NCBI GenBank assembly: GCA_021199255.1 | Contig: JAJQIK010000072.1 | Coordinates: 62,001 to 126,000 of the forward strand | Length of the DNA: 64,000 nt | Direction of reading: 5' to 3' | Origin: Clostridiales bacterium | GTDB taxonomy: Bacteria > Bacillota > Clostridia > Lachnospirales > Lachnospiraceae | Part shown: positions 35,299-43,693 of the stretch, one piece after another | How the letters are laid out: each line of letters begins with the position of its first letter | Numbering within the stretch: position 1 is the first letter of the stretch | Translations under genes and position numbers: made by a program | Notes under the pieces: model-generated | What the model saw: only the letters and a program-made list of their open reading frames with translations | What the model was told of the DNA's origin: nothing | Database searches by the model: none

Positions 35299-36951
35299 GT
35301 GAACTCAGTCGTATTAATCTTACTGGCTATTGTGATCTTCGTAGTAGCATATCTTACATACGGTAGATACCTGGCCAAGACTTGGGGGATCGACCCAAGC
35401 CGCAAAACACCAGCCCATGAATTAGAGGATGGTGTTGATTATTGTCCTGCTAAGACGCCGGTTCTTATGGGACATCATTTTTCATCTATTGCCGGCGCCG
35501 GCCCTGTTAACGGACCTATTCAGGCAGCATTCTTTGGCTGGCTTCCCTGTTTCTTATGGATTGTCATCGGCGGTATCTTTTTTGGCGCCGTACAGGACTT
35601 CGGTTCTATTTTCGTATCCATCAGACATGAAGGGAAATCCCTTGGCGAAGTAATTGAAGAGAATATCGGCCGCAAGAGCAGAGTGCTGTTTACCGTATTC
35701 GCATGGCTGGTATTGCTTCTGGTTATCGCCGCGTTTGCTGATATCGTAGCAAACTCCTTTACAGGCAGCGAGGCAAACGGCTCGGTAGCTACGGCTTCCC
35801 TGTTGTTTATCCCGTTGGCGATTGCATTCGGCTTCTGCGTATACAGAAAGAACGCGCCGATGGTTGTCGCATCCGTTGTGGGAATATTGTTGCTGGCAGC
35901 CTGTGTGGCAATCGGCCTTGCATTTCCGATCGTTTTATCCAAGAATTTCTGGATCGGTTTTGTATTTATTTATGTTATGATTGCTTCTGTGACTCCTGTA
36001 TGGATTCTGCTGCAGCCGAGAGATTACTTAAGCTCATTTTTGCTTTACTTTATGATCATTGCGGCTATTGTTGGTATCTTTGCAGCGCATCCGGCGGTAA
36101 CGATACCTGCTTTTATCGGTTTCCATGTAGGAAGCAGTTATTTGTTCCCGGTATTGTTTATTACGATCGCCTGCGGCGCCATCTCCGGTTTCCATTCGCT
36201 GATCGGTTCCGGTACCACCTCCAAACAGTTGGATAATGAAAAGGACGCTTTGCTGGTGGGGTATGGCTCCATGTTAATCGAGTGTATCCTTGCGGTTATT
36301 TCCTTGATTGCGGTAGCTACCTTAACCACGGACGGCCAGTATGCGGCAGCCGGATACGCTTCTCCGACGATTGTATTCGCGACGGCTATTTCTGGCTTCT
36401 TTGCCACAATCGGCTTCTCTGAAGCGGCGGTAAACGCAACCTTTACCATTATCGCCCTTGCCGTATCCTGTTTCTGCCTGACCTCTCTGGATACAGCTAC
36501 AAGACTTGGACGTTTCATGTTCCAGGAATTATTCGCTGACAGCGAGATCGGTAAGAAGCTGAAATTAAACAATATGTATGTTGCTACTGTGATTACAGCC
36601 GTATTAGGCTTTGTACTCTGCTTGGCAGGATACGCTAAGGTATGGCCTCTGTTCGGCGCCTGCAACCAGTTGGTAGCGGTACCTGCTTTCTTGGCAATCG
36701 GTACTTACTTAAAGAAGCAGCATAAGAATAATAAAATGTTATATATCCCCATTGTATTCATGTCTGTTGCTACCTTAGTTTCTCTGTTCTTAACCTTTAA
36801 GAATAATCTGATGGCTATCATCGGCGGCGGACTGGACGGAACAACGATGTTTACAGACGTTTTACAGGATGTGATCATCGTTCCCATCGTAATACTGGCT
36901 GTCATCTTAATTATTGACGGCGGCAAAGTGCTCTGGGGCAAAGAGAAATAA
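35299..36951 (+). CDS. cstA: Carbon starvation protein CstA (peptide/pyruvate transporter family)
   Basis: The 550-residue membrane protein starts with GTG behind GGAGGG. About 14-16 transmembrane helices are expected. Family landmarks are the N-terminal YLTYGRYLAKTWGID, the segment GHHFSSIAGAGPVNGPIQAA, FGAVQDFGSIF and GTTSKQLDNEKDA. CstA proteins take up peptides or pyruvate. A strong terminator follows at 37024-37073. Confidence 0.94.
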   Translation: MNSVVLILLAIVIFVVAYLTYGRYLAKTWGIDPSRKTPAHELEDGVDYCPAKTPVLMGHHFSSIAGAGPVNGPIQAAFFGWLPCFLWIVIGGIFFGAVQDFGSIFVSIRHEGKSLGEVIEENIGRKSRVLFTVFAWLVLLLVIAAFADIVANSFTGSEANGSVATASLLFIPLAIAFGFCVYRKNAPMVVASVVGILLLAACVAIGLAFPIVLSKNFWIGFVFIYVMIASVTPVWILLQPRDYLSSFLLYFMIIAAIVGIFAAHPAVTIPAFIGFHVGSSYLFPVLFITIACGAISGFHSLIGSGTTSKQLDNEKDALLVGYGSMLIECILAVISLIAVATLTTDGQYAAAGYASPTIVFATAISGFFATIGFSEAAVNATFTIIALAVSCFCLTSLDTATRLGRFMFQELFADSEIGKKLKLNNMYVATVITAVLGFVLCLAGYAKVWPLFGACNQLVAVPAFLAIGTYLKKQHKNNKMLYIPIVFMSVATLVSLFLTFKNNLMAIIGGGLDGTTMFTDVLQDVIIVPIVILAVILIIDGGKVLWGKEK

Positions 36952-37023
36952 GAACAAGACATCTTTCTGTGAAGTTTTTCTGAGATAGAAAAGTAAAACA
37001 AAAGCGTTTAGAAGAGACGATAG

Positions 37024-37073
37024 AAGAGCGCGTCATATTCTGCGGATAACCGGGAATATGGCGCGCTCTTTTT
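37024..37073 (+). terminator. Terminator after cstA
   Basis: AAGAGCGCG and CATATTC pair with GAATATG and CGCGCTCTT in a long stem broken by one mismatch, with a 13-base loop and a CTTTTT tail. Confidence 0.9.
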
Positions 37074-37108
37074 AAATATGGAAATTCACATATAAATTGG
37101 CAAATTTA

Positions 37109-37137
37109 TTGATTATTTTGTGCAAATTATATATAAT
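37109..37137 (+). promoter_or_regulatory. Promoter for the cytidylate kinase-like gene
   Basis: TTGATT, a 17-base spacer and a perfect TATAAT. The leader to 37236 is about 90 bases. It could fold through CGGTTT (about 37159) with AAACCG near 37203, but this is weak. Confidence 0.7.
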
Positions 37138-37235
37138 AAATATATGTATCAATACAACGGTTTTACCTCATGAATTTTTTTTAATACCTGAAGATAGAAA
37201 CCGGAAAGCATCAAAAATAGAAAGGGGCAGTTAGT

Positions 37236-37862
37236 ATGAATACAATTATTACGATAGGTCGTCAGTTTGGTTCCGGCGGACGTGAAATTGGACAAAAGCT
37301 TGCAGATTATTTCGGTATCAAATGTTATGATAAAGAACTGTTATCCAGAGCTGCACAGGAGAGTGGTTTCTGTGAGGAGATGCTTCAGAATCATGACGAG
37401 CGTCCCACTAATTCTTTCCTTTATAATCTGGTGATGGACACGTATTCTTTCGGCTATAATTCTTCCTCGTTTGTGGATATGCCCATCAGCCATAAAATCT
37501 TCCTGGCACAGTTTGATACGATTAAGAAGATTGCCGGGGAAGGCCCCTGCGTTATTGTGGGAAGATGCGCGGATTACGCGCTGCATGATTATCAGAACTG
37601 CATCAGCGTTTTTGTCCATGCGGATGAAAAATATAAGGTAAAACGTATTATGGAACGGTTTGACGACGTTAAATCCGAGCAAAAGGCCATTGACATGATG
37701 AACAAGAAGGATAAGCAGCGCCAGAGCTACTATAACTATTATTCCTCCCAGAAATGGGGACGCGCTGATAACTATGATTTATCCATTAACAGCAGCGTAT
37801 TGGGGATTGACGGTTCCGTCAAGTTAATCACACAGTTTGTTGAGGATTTTGAACATCGTTAA
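37236..37862 (+). CDS. Cytidylate kinase-like family protein
   Basis: The 208-residue protein has the P-loop ITIGRQFGSGGREIGQKLA and a middle IVGRCADYAL, as in the AAA_26/cytidylate-kinase-like family. Canonical CMP kinase (about 220 aa) has GPAGSGKST instead, so this is a paralog group of unsettled substrate. KDKQRQSYYNYYSSQKWG is the family-typical C-terminal motif. It is a single-gene unit with promoter and terminator. Confidence 0.88.
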   Translation: MNTIITIGRQFGSGGREIGQKLADYFGIKCYDKELLSRAAQESGFCEEMLQNHDERPTNSFLYNLVMDTYSFGYNSSSFVDMPISHKIFLAQFDTIKKIAGEGPCVIVGRCADYALHDYQNCISVFVHADEKYKVKRIMERFDDVKSEQKAIDMMNKKDKQRQSYYNYYSSQKWGRADNYDLSINSSVLGIDGSVKLITQFVEDFEHR

Positions 37863-37865
37863 TTG

Positions 37866-37914
37866 AAAGCCTGGAGAAAAATTTCAACATCGTTTTTCTC
37901 TGGGCTTTTATTTT
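37866..37914 (+). terminator. Terminator after the kinase-like gene
   Basis: AAAGCC-TG-GAGAAAAA pairs with TTTTTCTC-TG-GGCTTT, followed by TATTTT. It may also act on the opposite strand, where the small membrane gene converges. The rest of the gap (37915-38056) contains only a CTATTCG/CGAATAG inverted repeat. Confidence 0.85.
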
Positions 37915-38056
37915 GGGAATCAATCCTATTGATGCCTTGTAAGCCCCGGTCATGTAAAGGATTGTGCGAAGATATTAGTATCTGCAACTATCCTTGCATC
38001 TATTCGCGAAAGCATAGTTTAACGAATAGTTAGACTCGTTTTGGAACACTTTGTTT

Positions 38057-38281
38057 TTAATTCTTATCCCGATAATCTTCAGAGCTATTGTATTTTGTAA
38101 TGTACGACCGATAAGTGTTTTGCTTATCCCGAATTTCTTTTCTTGTTCGAATCCTGTCATAAGACTGATGATATTCCTGTACCGTGTTAAGTTCATCAGA
38201 CGAACTGTTTTTGGATTTATGACGCATATAAAAATATATGATGACCACAAGGATCACCGTTAATATGATAGCTCCAATCAT
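38057..38281 (-). CDS. Small single-pass membrane protein, 74 aa
   Basis: An N-terminal transmembrane helix (MIGAIILTVILVVIIYFYMR) is followed by a polar, charged tail ending DYRDKN. GAGGTG lies 7 bases before the ATG, and it starts 36 bases after the dtd stop, so it is probably the last gene of that transcript. No family is recognised. The single helix plus basic residues suggest an anchored protein with a cytoplasmic tail. Confidence 0.65.
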   Translation of the reverse strand: MIGAIILTVILVVIIYFYMRHKSKNSSSDELNTVQEYHQSYDRIRTRKEIRDKQNTYRSYITKYNSSEDYRDKN

Positions 38282-38317
38282 TTTTCACCTCATGTCATGC
38301 GCTCAAACCGCAGTCTT

Positions 38318-38770
38318 TCATGAACAGATCACATCAGAATCCAGCATAATGGTAAAAGGCCCGTCATTGAGTAAGGAAATCTTCATATCGGCGCCAAATT
38401 CTCCATGGGCAGCCTTTGGTACGGCTTCCTGGCATTTTTGAATGATATATTCATATAATTCCTTCGCCAATTCGGGCTTTCCTGCGTCCGTAAAGGAAGG
38501 ACGGTTTCCATGTCTGCAATCTGCATAAAGAGTGAATTGTGAAATTATTAACAATTCACCGCCTATAGAAGAAAGGTTTCGATTAGTCTTACCGTTTTCA
38601 TCACTGAAAATACGAAGATTCAGCAGTTTGTGTATCATTTTATCTGCTATTTCCCTGGTATCCGTATTAGAGATGCCTACGAATACCAGAAAACCATATC
38701 CGATTTCTCCGATCACCTGGTCTTCTACTTGCACGGCGGCATGCTGCACGCGTTGTATCAAAAACTTCAT
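38318..38770 (-). CDS. dtd: D-aminoacyl-tRNA deacylase
   Basis: The 150-residue enzyme removes D-amino acids (and glycine) mischarged on tRNA. Signatures are MKFLIQRVQHAAV, the SQFTLYADCRHGNRPSF motif, and the cross-subunit Gly-Pro motif in NDGPFTI (usually NGPVT). The ATG at 38770 matches the family N-terminus. An ATG four codons earlier belongs to the A-type repeat, which supplies GGAG. It lies downstream of the permease gene on the same strand. Confidence 0.95.
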   Translation of the reverse strand: MKFLIQRVQHAAVQVEDQVIGEIGYGFLVFVGISNTDTREIADKMIHKLLNLRIFSDENGKTNRNLSSIGGELLIISQFTLYADCRHGNRPSFTDAGKPELAKELYEYIIQKCQEAVPKAAHGEFGADMKISLLNDGPFTIMLDSDVICS

Positions 38771-38914
38771 ATTAATCTCCATTCCGGAGCGTTAGCGACG
38801 GGGCGACGAGAAATCCGCGAAGGCAGTTTCTCGTCTGCCATCAGACAATTTTGTGACGCTCCGGCACAAATTTGTGTGTGAAAAAATCAGTGCATCAGCA
38901 TGATTTTTTCACAC
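38771..38914 (-). promoter_or_regulatory. Structured element A, copy 2 (leader of dtd)
   Basis: In minus-strand order there are four parts. Hairpin I is GTGTGAAAAAATCA with TGATTTTTTCACAC (38901-38914 and 38876-38889), overlapping the permease stop codon. Hairpin II is TTTGTG with CACAAA around loop CCGGAGCGT (38856-38864). TCTGATGGCAGA follows. Hairpin III is GACGAGAAA with TTTCTCGTC (38827-38835 and 38805-38813), with inner CTGC/GCGG capped by CTTC. ACGCTCCGG (38784-38792), complementary to loop II, directly precedes AATGGAGA, the dtd ribosome-binding site. Stem III differs from copy 1 by compensatory changes. Confidence 0.7.
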
Positions 38915-40224
38915 TAATCTCCATTTCCGTCTGTCTTGTCAGATTGGGCGGCTTCGTGGTGCTTTCTCCGCTTTTTAACCGGAGGGACGTATTCTGTAAA
39001 TTCCATTTCTTCATTGATCTCGCCTACCGTCATATAGGGTTGTATCTGGGTAGGCAGCTCCTTCTTGGCTAAAAGCCTGTTCACAATGGATTTAACGCCT
39101 GCATAGAACACGGCAAAAATTGGTACTCCGACAATCATTCCCGGAATACCAAACAGGCCGCCGAAGACGGTGATTGCGAAAATTACCCAAAAGCCGGACA
39201 GGCCGGTAGATTCGCCCAGAATCTTAGGCCCCAGAATATTACCGTCAAATTGCTGAATAATAATAATCATAATCAGAAAATATAAGGCCTGCTTGGGATC
39301 GACCATCAGGACTAAAAGCGTGCTCGGAATGGCTCCAATATAGGGTCCGAAAAAGGGAATAATATTGGTTACGCCTACAATCACGCTGACCAGAAGCGCA
39401 TAGGGCGTATTAATAATGCTGGTACAAATAAAGCAGATAATACCGATAATAATCGAATCGATAATTTTGCCGCCGATAAAACCAATAAAGGTACTGTGAA
39501 TAAAGCGGAAGTTGGCGATGATTTCATTTCCGGATTTACGGTCAAAAAATGCGTAAGCAATCTTCTTGGCCTGTCCGGCAAATTTTTCCTTACTGCCCAA
39601 TAAATAAATAGAAATGATAAATCCTATAATAAAGTTCCACATTCCTTTAAAAACGCCCAGAACACTTAAGGATAAAGTCTTAATCAGGTTATTGATATAG
39701 GGAAGCAGATTCGTATTGAAATACTCCAAAATCCTGGTGGAATACCGATCCAGAAGCCCATCCACCAGCGTCTCAAGCTCAGGATTATTTTTCATCAGCC
39801 CTAATGCCCAACTGGTAAGATTATTAAAATATACCGGGAACTGGAAAATAATGCTCTGGATGCTGCGGATGATTTCGGGAATAACCAGACTGAAAAAACC
39901 ATATAGCGCCACCAGGATTAAGACGATCGTTACCAAAATGGAAAATCCGCGTATTCTGCGTTTGGTTTTCGGGGTCATGGGAACCTTTGTCTTTATGTAC
40001 AGAGGCTCAATGATTTTGCGTTCGATCCCATTTAAAACAGGCGTGATCAGATAAGCCAGAACGAAGCCGTCTATGATCGGCATGGCAATCTTGATCAGTG
40101 TGTGGATACCCTGAGAAAGCGTGGAACCGTGAAACAGAATATAATAGAAAAGAATACTTGCGGCAATCGCTAAAAATATCGTGATTCCCAAATACAAATA
40201 TTTTTTATCGAACTTAAATTTCAT
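38914..40224 (-). CDS. AI-2E/UPF0118 family membrane permease
   Basis: The 436-residue protein has about eight transmembrane helices and begins MKFKFDKKYLYLGITIFL. Family landmarks are PIIDGFVLAYLITPVLNGIE and the C-terminal conserved IIPFFGPYIGAIPSTLL and QQFDGNILGPKILG. The family includes autoinducer-2 exporters and Na+/H+ antiporters, so the substrate is open. ATG at 40224 follows GAGG. A TTG two codons earlier is too close to it. The C-terminal tail is polar and acidic/basic. Confidence 0.9.
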   Translation of the reverse strand: MKFKFDKKYLYLGITIFLAIAASILFYYILFHGSTLSQGIHTLIKIAMPIIDGFVLAYLITPVLNGIERKIIEPLYIKTKVPMTPKTKRRIRGFSILVTIVLILVALYGFFSLVIPEIIRSIQSIIFQFPVYFNNLTSWALGLMKNNPELETLVDGLLDRYSTRILEYFNTNLLPYINNLIKTLSLSVLGVFKGMWNFIIGFIISIYLLGSKEKFAGQAKKIAYAFFDRKSGNEIIANFRFIHSTFIGFIGGKIIDSIIIGIICFICTSIINTPYALLVSVIVGVTNIIPFFGPYIGAIPSTLLVLMVDPKQALYFLIMIIIIQQFDGNILGPKILGESTGLSGFWVIFAITVFGGLFGIPGMIVGVPIFAVFYAGVKSIVNRLLAKKELPTQIQPYMTVGEINEEMEFTEYVPPVKKRRKHHEAAQSDKTDGNGD

Positions 40225-40257
40225 TGGCAAAACCTCACTGCAAATAATGATAATTTC

Positions 40258-40267
40258 AGTATACCAT
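40258..40267 (-). promoter_or_regulatory. Extended -10 promoter of the permease gene
   Basis: On the minus strand AATGGTATACT gives an extended -10 (TGG TATACT) about 30 bases before the start codon. The -35 region is poor. Confidence 0.5.
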
Positions 40268-40327
40268 TTTTTTCATGATCTGTATTATTTTTTATAAAAA
40301 TTTAATGCCATCTGAATCAAGATTCTG

Positions 40328-40333
40328 TATAAT
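40328..40333 (+). promoter_or_regulatory. Possible -10 box for ttcA
   Basis: There is a perfect TATAAT 52 bases before the ttcA start, but no convincing -35. An inverted repeat GAATC-AA-GATTC lies directly upstream (40315-40326). Confidence 0.35.
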
Positions 40334-40385
40334 AGAATTGTTTAAGCTCTTGGATATGGACAGGAAAGGTATGGTTTACTGAATT

Positions 40386-41120
40386 ATGAAATTGCAGCAG
40401 GTGCTGAGTCGTACCCGAAAGGCAATCGACGATTATCATATGATTATGCCCGGAGACAAAATAGCGATAGGGATTTCCGGCGGCAAGGATAGTCTGACGC
40501 TGCTCTATGCCCTTCACGGGCTGCAGCGCTTTTACCCCATTCCTTTTGAGTTATGCGCGGTAACCGTAGATCTTGGATTTGACAACCTGAATCTGGATCA
40601 AATCAGGGAATTGTGCAGTTCGATGCAAGTGGAATACCATATTGTTACTACAGATATCAGTAAAATTGTATTTCAGGACCGGCAGGAAACAAATCCCTGC
40701 TCTCTCTGCGCCAAGATGCGTAAGGGCGCTTTAAATGACGCCATGAAGGCTACAGGCTGCAATAAAGTCGCCTATGCCCATCACAAGGATGATGTGGTGG
40801 AAACCATGATGATGTCCCTGATCTACGAGGGCAGATTTCACACATTCCGCCCGGTCACCTATCTGGATCGCACGGGAATTACTGTGATTCGTCCGTTGAT
40901 TTATATGAACGAAGCGGATGTGATTGGATTTGTCCGCAAATATGATGTTCCTGTGGTGAAAAGTCCCTGCCCCGCAGACGGGCATACCAAGCGCGAATAT
41001 ATCAAAAACCTGGTGCGTGCGATTAACGCAGAAACGCCCGGCGTTAAGGAGCGAATGTTTACCGCCATTCAGAGCGGTAAATTGGAAGGATGGGAATTGG
41101 ATGGAAGCCAAAAGCAATAA
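40386..41120 (+). CDS. ttcA: TtcA-type tRNA 2-thiocytidine synthetase (PP-loop)
   Basis: The 244-residue protein has the PP-loop SGGKDS (residues 31-36), a CxxC pair in NPCSLCAKMRKG and a third cysteine in KSPCPADGHTKRE. These are the iron-sulfur/sulfur-transfer cysteines of the TtcA family. TtcA makes s2C32 in some tRNAs. Related PP-loop thiolases exist, so the exact target base is inferred. Its end overlaps the recombinase start by 20 bases. Confidence 0.87.
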   Translation: MKLQQVLSRTRKAIDDYHMIMPGDKIAIGISGGKDSLTLLYALHGLQRFYPIPFELCAVTVDLGFDNLNLDQIRELCSSMQVEYHIVTTDISKIVFQDRQETNPCSLCAKMRKGALNDAMKATGCNKVAYAHHKDDVVETMMMSLIYEGRFHTFRPVTYLDRTGITVIRPLIYMNEADVIGFVRKYDVPVVKSPCPADGHTKREYIKNLVRAINAETPGVKERMFTAIQSGKLEGWELDGSQKQ

Positions 41121-42168
41121 TAATTACCATGATCAGCAAAATATAGAAAACATACAGAAAATGCGTGATGTCCTGGAGACGCTTCCTTCCTTCTGCAAAC
41201 AGTTTTTCCGGGGAATTGCCGAATACACATCCGCCCGCACGCGGCTGGCCTACGCCTACGATATCCGAGTTTTTTTTGAATATCTGCACGACAATAACAG
41301 CTATTGCGCCAAAATGGATATTAAGGACTTCCCTCTTTCTCTGCTGGAGCAATTTACGCGGGAAGATATTGAGGAATACATGGAATATCTTTCTTATTAT
41401 GAAAAAGACGGTAAAATATATACCAATGACGAACGAGGCAAGAAGCGTAAATTAGCCGCTTTGAGAAGCTTTTACAATTATTATTATCAGGCGGAGCTGA
41501 TTCAGAAAAATCCTGCCGTGCTGGTACCGATGCCTAAGCTGCACGAAAAAGAAATTATTCGTCTGGATCCGGATGAGGTTGCCGTGTTACTGGATCAGGT
41601 AGAGGACGGTACCGGGCTCTCCCAGACACAGAAGCGCTTTCATCAGGTGACTAAAACAAGGGACGTGGCGATTCTGACGCTTCTGCTGGGCACCGGAATC
41701 CGTGTTTCCGAATGTGTCGGACTGGATATCGGAGATGTAGACTTTAAGAATAACGGCATTAAGATACGACGTAAAGGCGGTTATGAAGCGGTTATTTATT
41801 TTGGGGAAGAGGTGGAAAGCGCGCTGCAGGATTATCTGGAGCAAAGGCGCCATATTATTCCGCAGTCGGGGCATGAGAACGCGTTGTTTCTGTCCATGCA
41901 GAACCGCAGAATATCTGTCCGTGCGGTAGAAAATATGGTTAAGAAATACTCTTCCACCGTTACGAGCCTGAAGAAGATTACCCCCCATAAGCTGAGAAGT
42001 ACCTACGGCACCTCCCTCTATCGGGAAACCGGCGATATTTATCTGGTTGCAGATGTGCTGGGGCATAAAGACGTTAATACCACCAAAAAGCACTATGCCG
42101 CATTAGAGGACGAACGCCGCAGATATGCTGCGGATAAGGTCAGACTGCGGGAAAAGAAAAAAAATTAG
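41101..42168 (+). CDS. XerS-like tyrosine recombinase
   Basis: The 355-residue protein has an N-terminal core-binding SAM-like domain (AYTYDIR-type region, YTSARTRLAYAYDIRVFF) and a catalytic domain. The catalytic Arg is in GTGIRVSECVGLD, Lys in RRKGGYEAV, HxxR in PHKLRSTYG, His in LGHKDVNTT and Tyr in KKHYAAL. Length and the spacing between domains resemble the single-recombinase XerS type that resolves chromosome dimers. The start at 41101 lies inside the ttcA 3' end. No att sites or phage genes are near, so it is a housekeeping rather than a mobile integrase. Confidence 0.85.
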   Translation: MEAKSNNNYHDQQNIENIQKMRDVLETLPSFCKQFFRGIAEYTSARTRLAYAYDIRVFFEYLHDNNSYCAKMDIKDFPLSLLEQFTREDIEEYMEYLSYYEKDGKIYTNDERGKKRKLAALRSFYNYYYQAELIQKNPAVLVPMPKLHEKEIIRLDPDEVAVLLDQVEDGTGLSQTQKRFHQVTKTRDVAILTLLLGTGIRVSECVGLDIGDVDFKNNGIKIRRKGGYEAVIYFGEEVESALQDYLEQRRHIIPQSGHENALFLSMQNRRISVRAVENMVKKYSSTVTSLKKITPHKLRSTYGTSLYRETGDIYLVADVLGHKDVNTTKKHYAALEDERRRYAADKVRLREKKKN

Positions 42169-42170
42169 AA

Positions 42171-42240
42171 AAAACTCCTGCCCTGTGACCGCTGAATGAA
42201 TACTGTCAGACAGCTATGGCACACAGTCAGGAGCCTTTTC
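42171..42240 (+). terminator. Terminator after the recombinase gene
   Basis: CTCCTG pairs with CAGGAG and an inner CTGTG with CACAG, followed by CCTTTTC. The gap to 42351 otherwise shows only two CCGGAGAGA copies on the minus strand. Confidence 0.65.
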
Positions 42241-42351
42241 ATATATATATAAAATTCTCTCCGGCACAGGGACATTGGGCGTAGTCAGAAAAGTCATAAT
42301 AAACCAAATCAAATCTCTCCGGTCTTTCTGGCGCTACTGCCCTATCGCGGT

Positions 42352-42753
42352 TTAACCGATAAACGTATCGTCATAATAAGGAATCACCAGGTGTTCTCCA
42401 TAAAAAATGTTATCATCTGTCAGTGAATTTGTGGTTTTGACTTCTTTAATATAGTCATATATGGAATCATAGTGACTGTCGTCCATATATTGCTCTGCAA
42501 TAGACCATAAGGTATCGTCCTGGCCGATTGTAATGCTCTTATAGTATTTATAAGAGGTATGAACAGAATCATCTTTGGCATTGGAACGGAATCCATTTAA
42601 GGAGACGGAACAGGTGATAATCAGCGCCACAGTCATAACAAACAGGATAAAATTTTTTCTCATTTCCCGCTGTCTTCTGATTCTATTATTCCGAATTCTT
42701 CTTTCGCTTCTGGTATGATCAGCAGCATAAGGTATCATACTATTTCTATTCAC
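42352..42753 (-). CDS. LysM-domain protein, YneA-like SOS division inhibitor
   Basis: The protein is about 133 residues. It has a basic N-terminus (RRIRNNRIRRQREMRKN), one transmembrane helix (FILFVMTVALIITCSVSLNG), and a C-terminal LysM motif (YKSITIGQDDTLWSIAEQYM ... YGEHLVIP). This is the YneA layout, and yneA is divergent from lexA in Bacillus as here. YneA blocks septation during DNA damage. A strong promoter with LexA-like boxes precedes it. The start is uncertain: GTG at 42753, ATG at 42738 or ATG at 42801. Confidence 0.85.
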   Translation of the reverse strand: MNRNSMIPYAADHTRSERRIRNNRIRRQREMRKNFILFVMTVALIITCSVSLNGFRSNAKDDSVHTSYKYYKSITIGQDDTLWSIAEQYMDDSHYDSIYDYIKEVKTTNSLTDDNIFYGEHLVIPYYDDTFIG

Positions 42754-42852
42754 GGCCTTCACCTGTCCTTTCTCTTTTGTATTGATTTTGCCTGCAAACA
42801 CATGCCGCTTAATGATTTATTTCAGACAGTCGTTGTGGTTCTTCGGTTTATT

Positions 42853-42879
42853 CGAACAAATGTTGCAAACAAATGTTCT
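42853..42879. promoter_or_regulatory. Two adjacent LexA-like boxes
   Basis: CGAACAAATGTTGC (42853-42866) and CAAACAAATGTTCT (42866-42879) each match the Gram-positive SOS box GAAC-N4-GTTC with one mismatch. They lie just downstream of the predicted start point of the LysM gene transcript. Confidence 0.6.
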
Positions 42880-42889
42880 TTATGTTTGA

Positions 42890-42918
42890 ATTATATCGAA
42901 CATATTTTCTTGTGTCAA
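42890..42918 (-). promoter_or_regulatory. Promoter of the LysM gene
   Basis: On the minus strand a perfect TTGACA, a 17-base spacer and a perfect TATAAT. The spacer contains a LexA-like box. Confidence 0.85.
42897..42910. promoter_or_regulatory. LexA-like box in the LysM promoter spacer
   Basis: CGAACATATTTTCT keeps the GAAC half-site but has TTTC for GTTC. It lies between the -35 and -10 of the minus promoter, where repressor binding would block RNA polymerase. Confidence 0.45.
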
Positions 42919-42937
42919 TACTTTTTCATAAAATTTT

Positions 42938-42951
42938 CGAACAAATATTCT
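42938..42951. promoter_or_regulatory. LexA-like box upstream of lexA
   Basis: CGAACAAATATTCT matches GAAC-N4-GTTC with one mismatch. It ends 10 bases before the -35 of the lexA promoter. Confidence 0.5.
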
Positions 42952-42961
42952 GAATATATGT

Positions 42962-42990
42962 TTGCTTTTTGTTTTTTGCTATGTTATGAT
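42962..42990 (+). promoter_or_regulatory. Promoter of lexA
   Basis: TTGCTT, a 17-base spacer and TATGAT. The leader to 43038 is about 40 bases, with AGAAAGGA ahead of the ATG. Confidence 0.65.
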
Positions 42991-43037
42991 AAAAACGAAT
43001 AAAATATGTATTTGGAGAAAGGATAAAGGTATATTAT

Positions 43038-43667
43038 ATGGGATATGGTAAGATTACTGCCAAACAGCAGGAGATTCTTGATTATATTAAGGCTGAAATT
43101 TTAAATCGCGGGTATCCGCCCGCCGTCCGTGAGATCTGCGAGGCCGTACATTTGAAATCCACCTCTTCCGTTCATTCCCATTTGGAAACGCTGGAGAAGA
43201 ACGGGTATATCAGGCGCGACCCTACGAAGCCCCGCGCCATCGAAATATGTGACGATCATTTTCAAATGGTCCGCACGGAAGTGGTATCTCTCCCGGTAAT
43301 CGGTCAGGTGGCGGCCGGACAGCCGATTCTGGCGGAGCAGAATATCGAGAGTTATTTTCCGGTTCCCGCCGATATGGTTCCCAGCGGGGAATCTTTTGTA
43401 TTGAAGGTTAAGGGAGATTCTATGATTAACGTGGGCATTTACAATGGCGACCAGATTTTTGTAAAAAGCTGCGATACTGCCAATAACGGCGATACGGTGG
43501 TTGCCTTGATTGAGGATTCCGCTACCGTTAAGACATTTTATAAGGAGAAGGGACATATCCGCCTGCAGCCTGAAAATGATTCTATGGAGCCTATCATTGT
43601 GGATGACTGTAAGATTTTAGGAAAGGTATTTGGCGTGTTCCGATTATACCGCCATTTTCCAGTATAG
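43038..43667 (+). CDS. lexA: SOS response repressor LexA
   Basis: The 209-residue protein has an N-terminal winged helix ([20 protein letters not shown]), the Ala-Gly autocleavage site in GQVAAGQPI, the catalytic Ser in KGDSMIN and Lys in [10 protein letters not shown]. RecA-stimulated self-cleavage relieves repression of SOS genes. It is divergent from the LysM gene and shares a box-containing intergenic region with it. Its length is typical (about 200-210). Confidence 0.97.
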   Translation: MGYGKITAKQQEILDYIKAEILNRGYPPAVREICEAVHLKSTSSVHSHLETLEKNGYIRRDPTKPRAIEICDDHFQMVRTEVVSLPVIGQVAAGQPILAEQNIESYFPVPADMVPSGESFVLKVKGDSMINVGIYNGDQIFVKSCDTANNGDTVVALIEDSATVKTFYKEKGHIRLQPENDSMEPIIVDDCKILGKVFGVFRLYRHFPV

Positions 43668-43693
43668 CAGAAATTTCATTCGGCATACTAAAT

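Noticed and set aside
36138-36665. 175-codon antisense frame inside cstA
   Set aside because: Shadow of the transporter gene; no start signal or homology.
37915-38056. RNA gene in the gap after the kinase-like gene
   Set aside because: A CTATTCG/CGAATAG inverted repeat is present, but there is no promoter, no terminator of its own and no tRNA-like fold.
41101-42168. Integrase of a mobile element
   Set aside because: No att sites, phage or conjugation genes nearby, overlap with ttcA, and XerS-like length and motifs point to a housekeeping recombinase.
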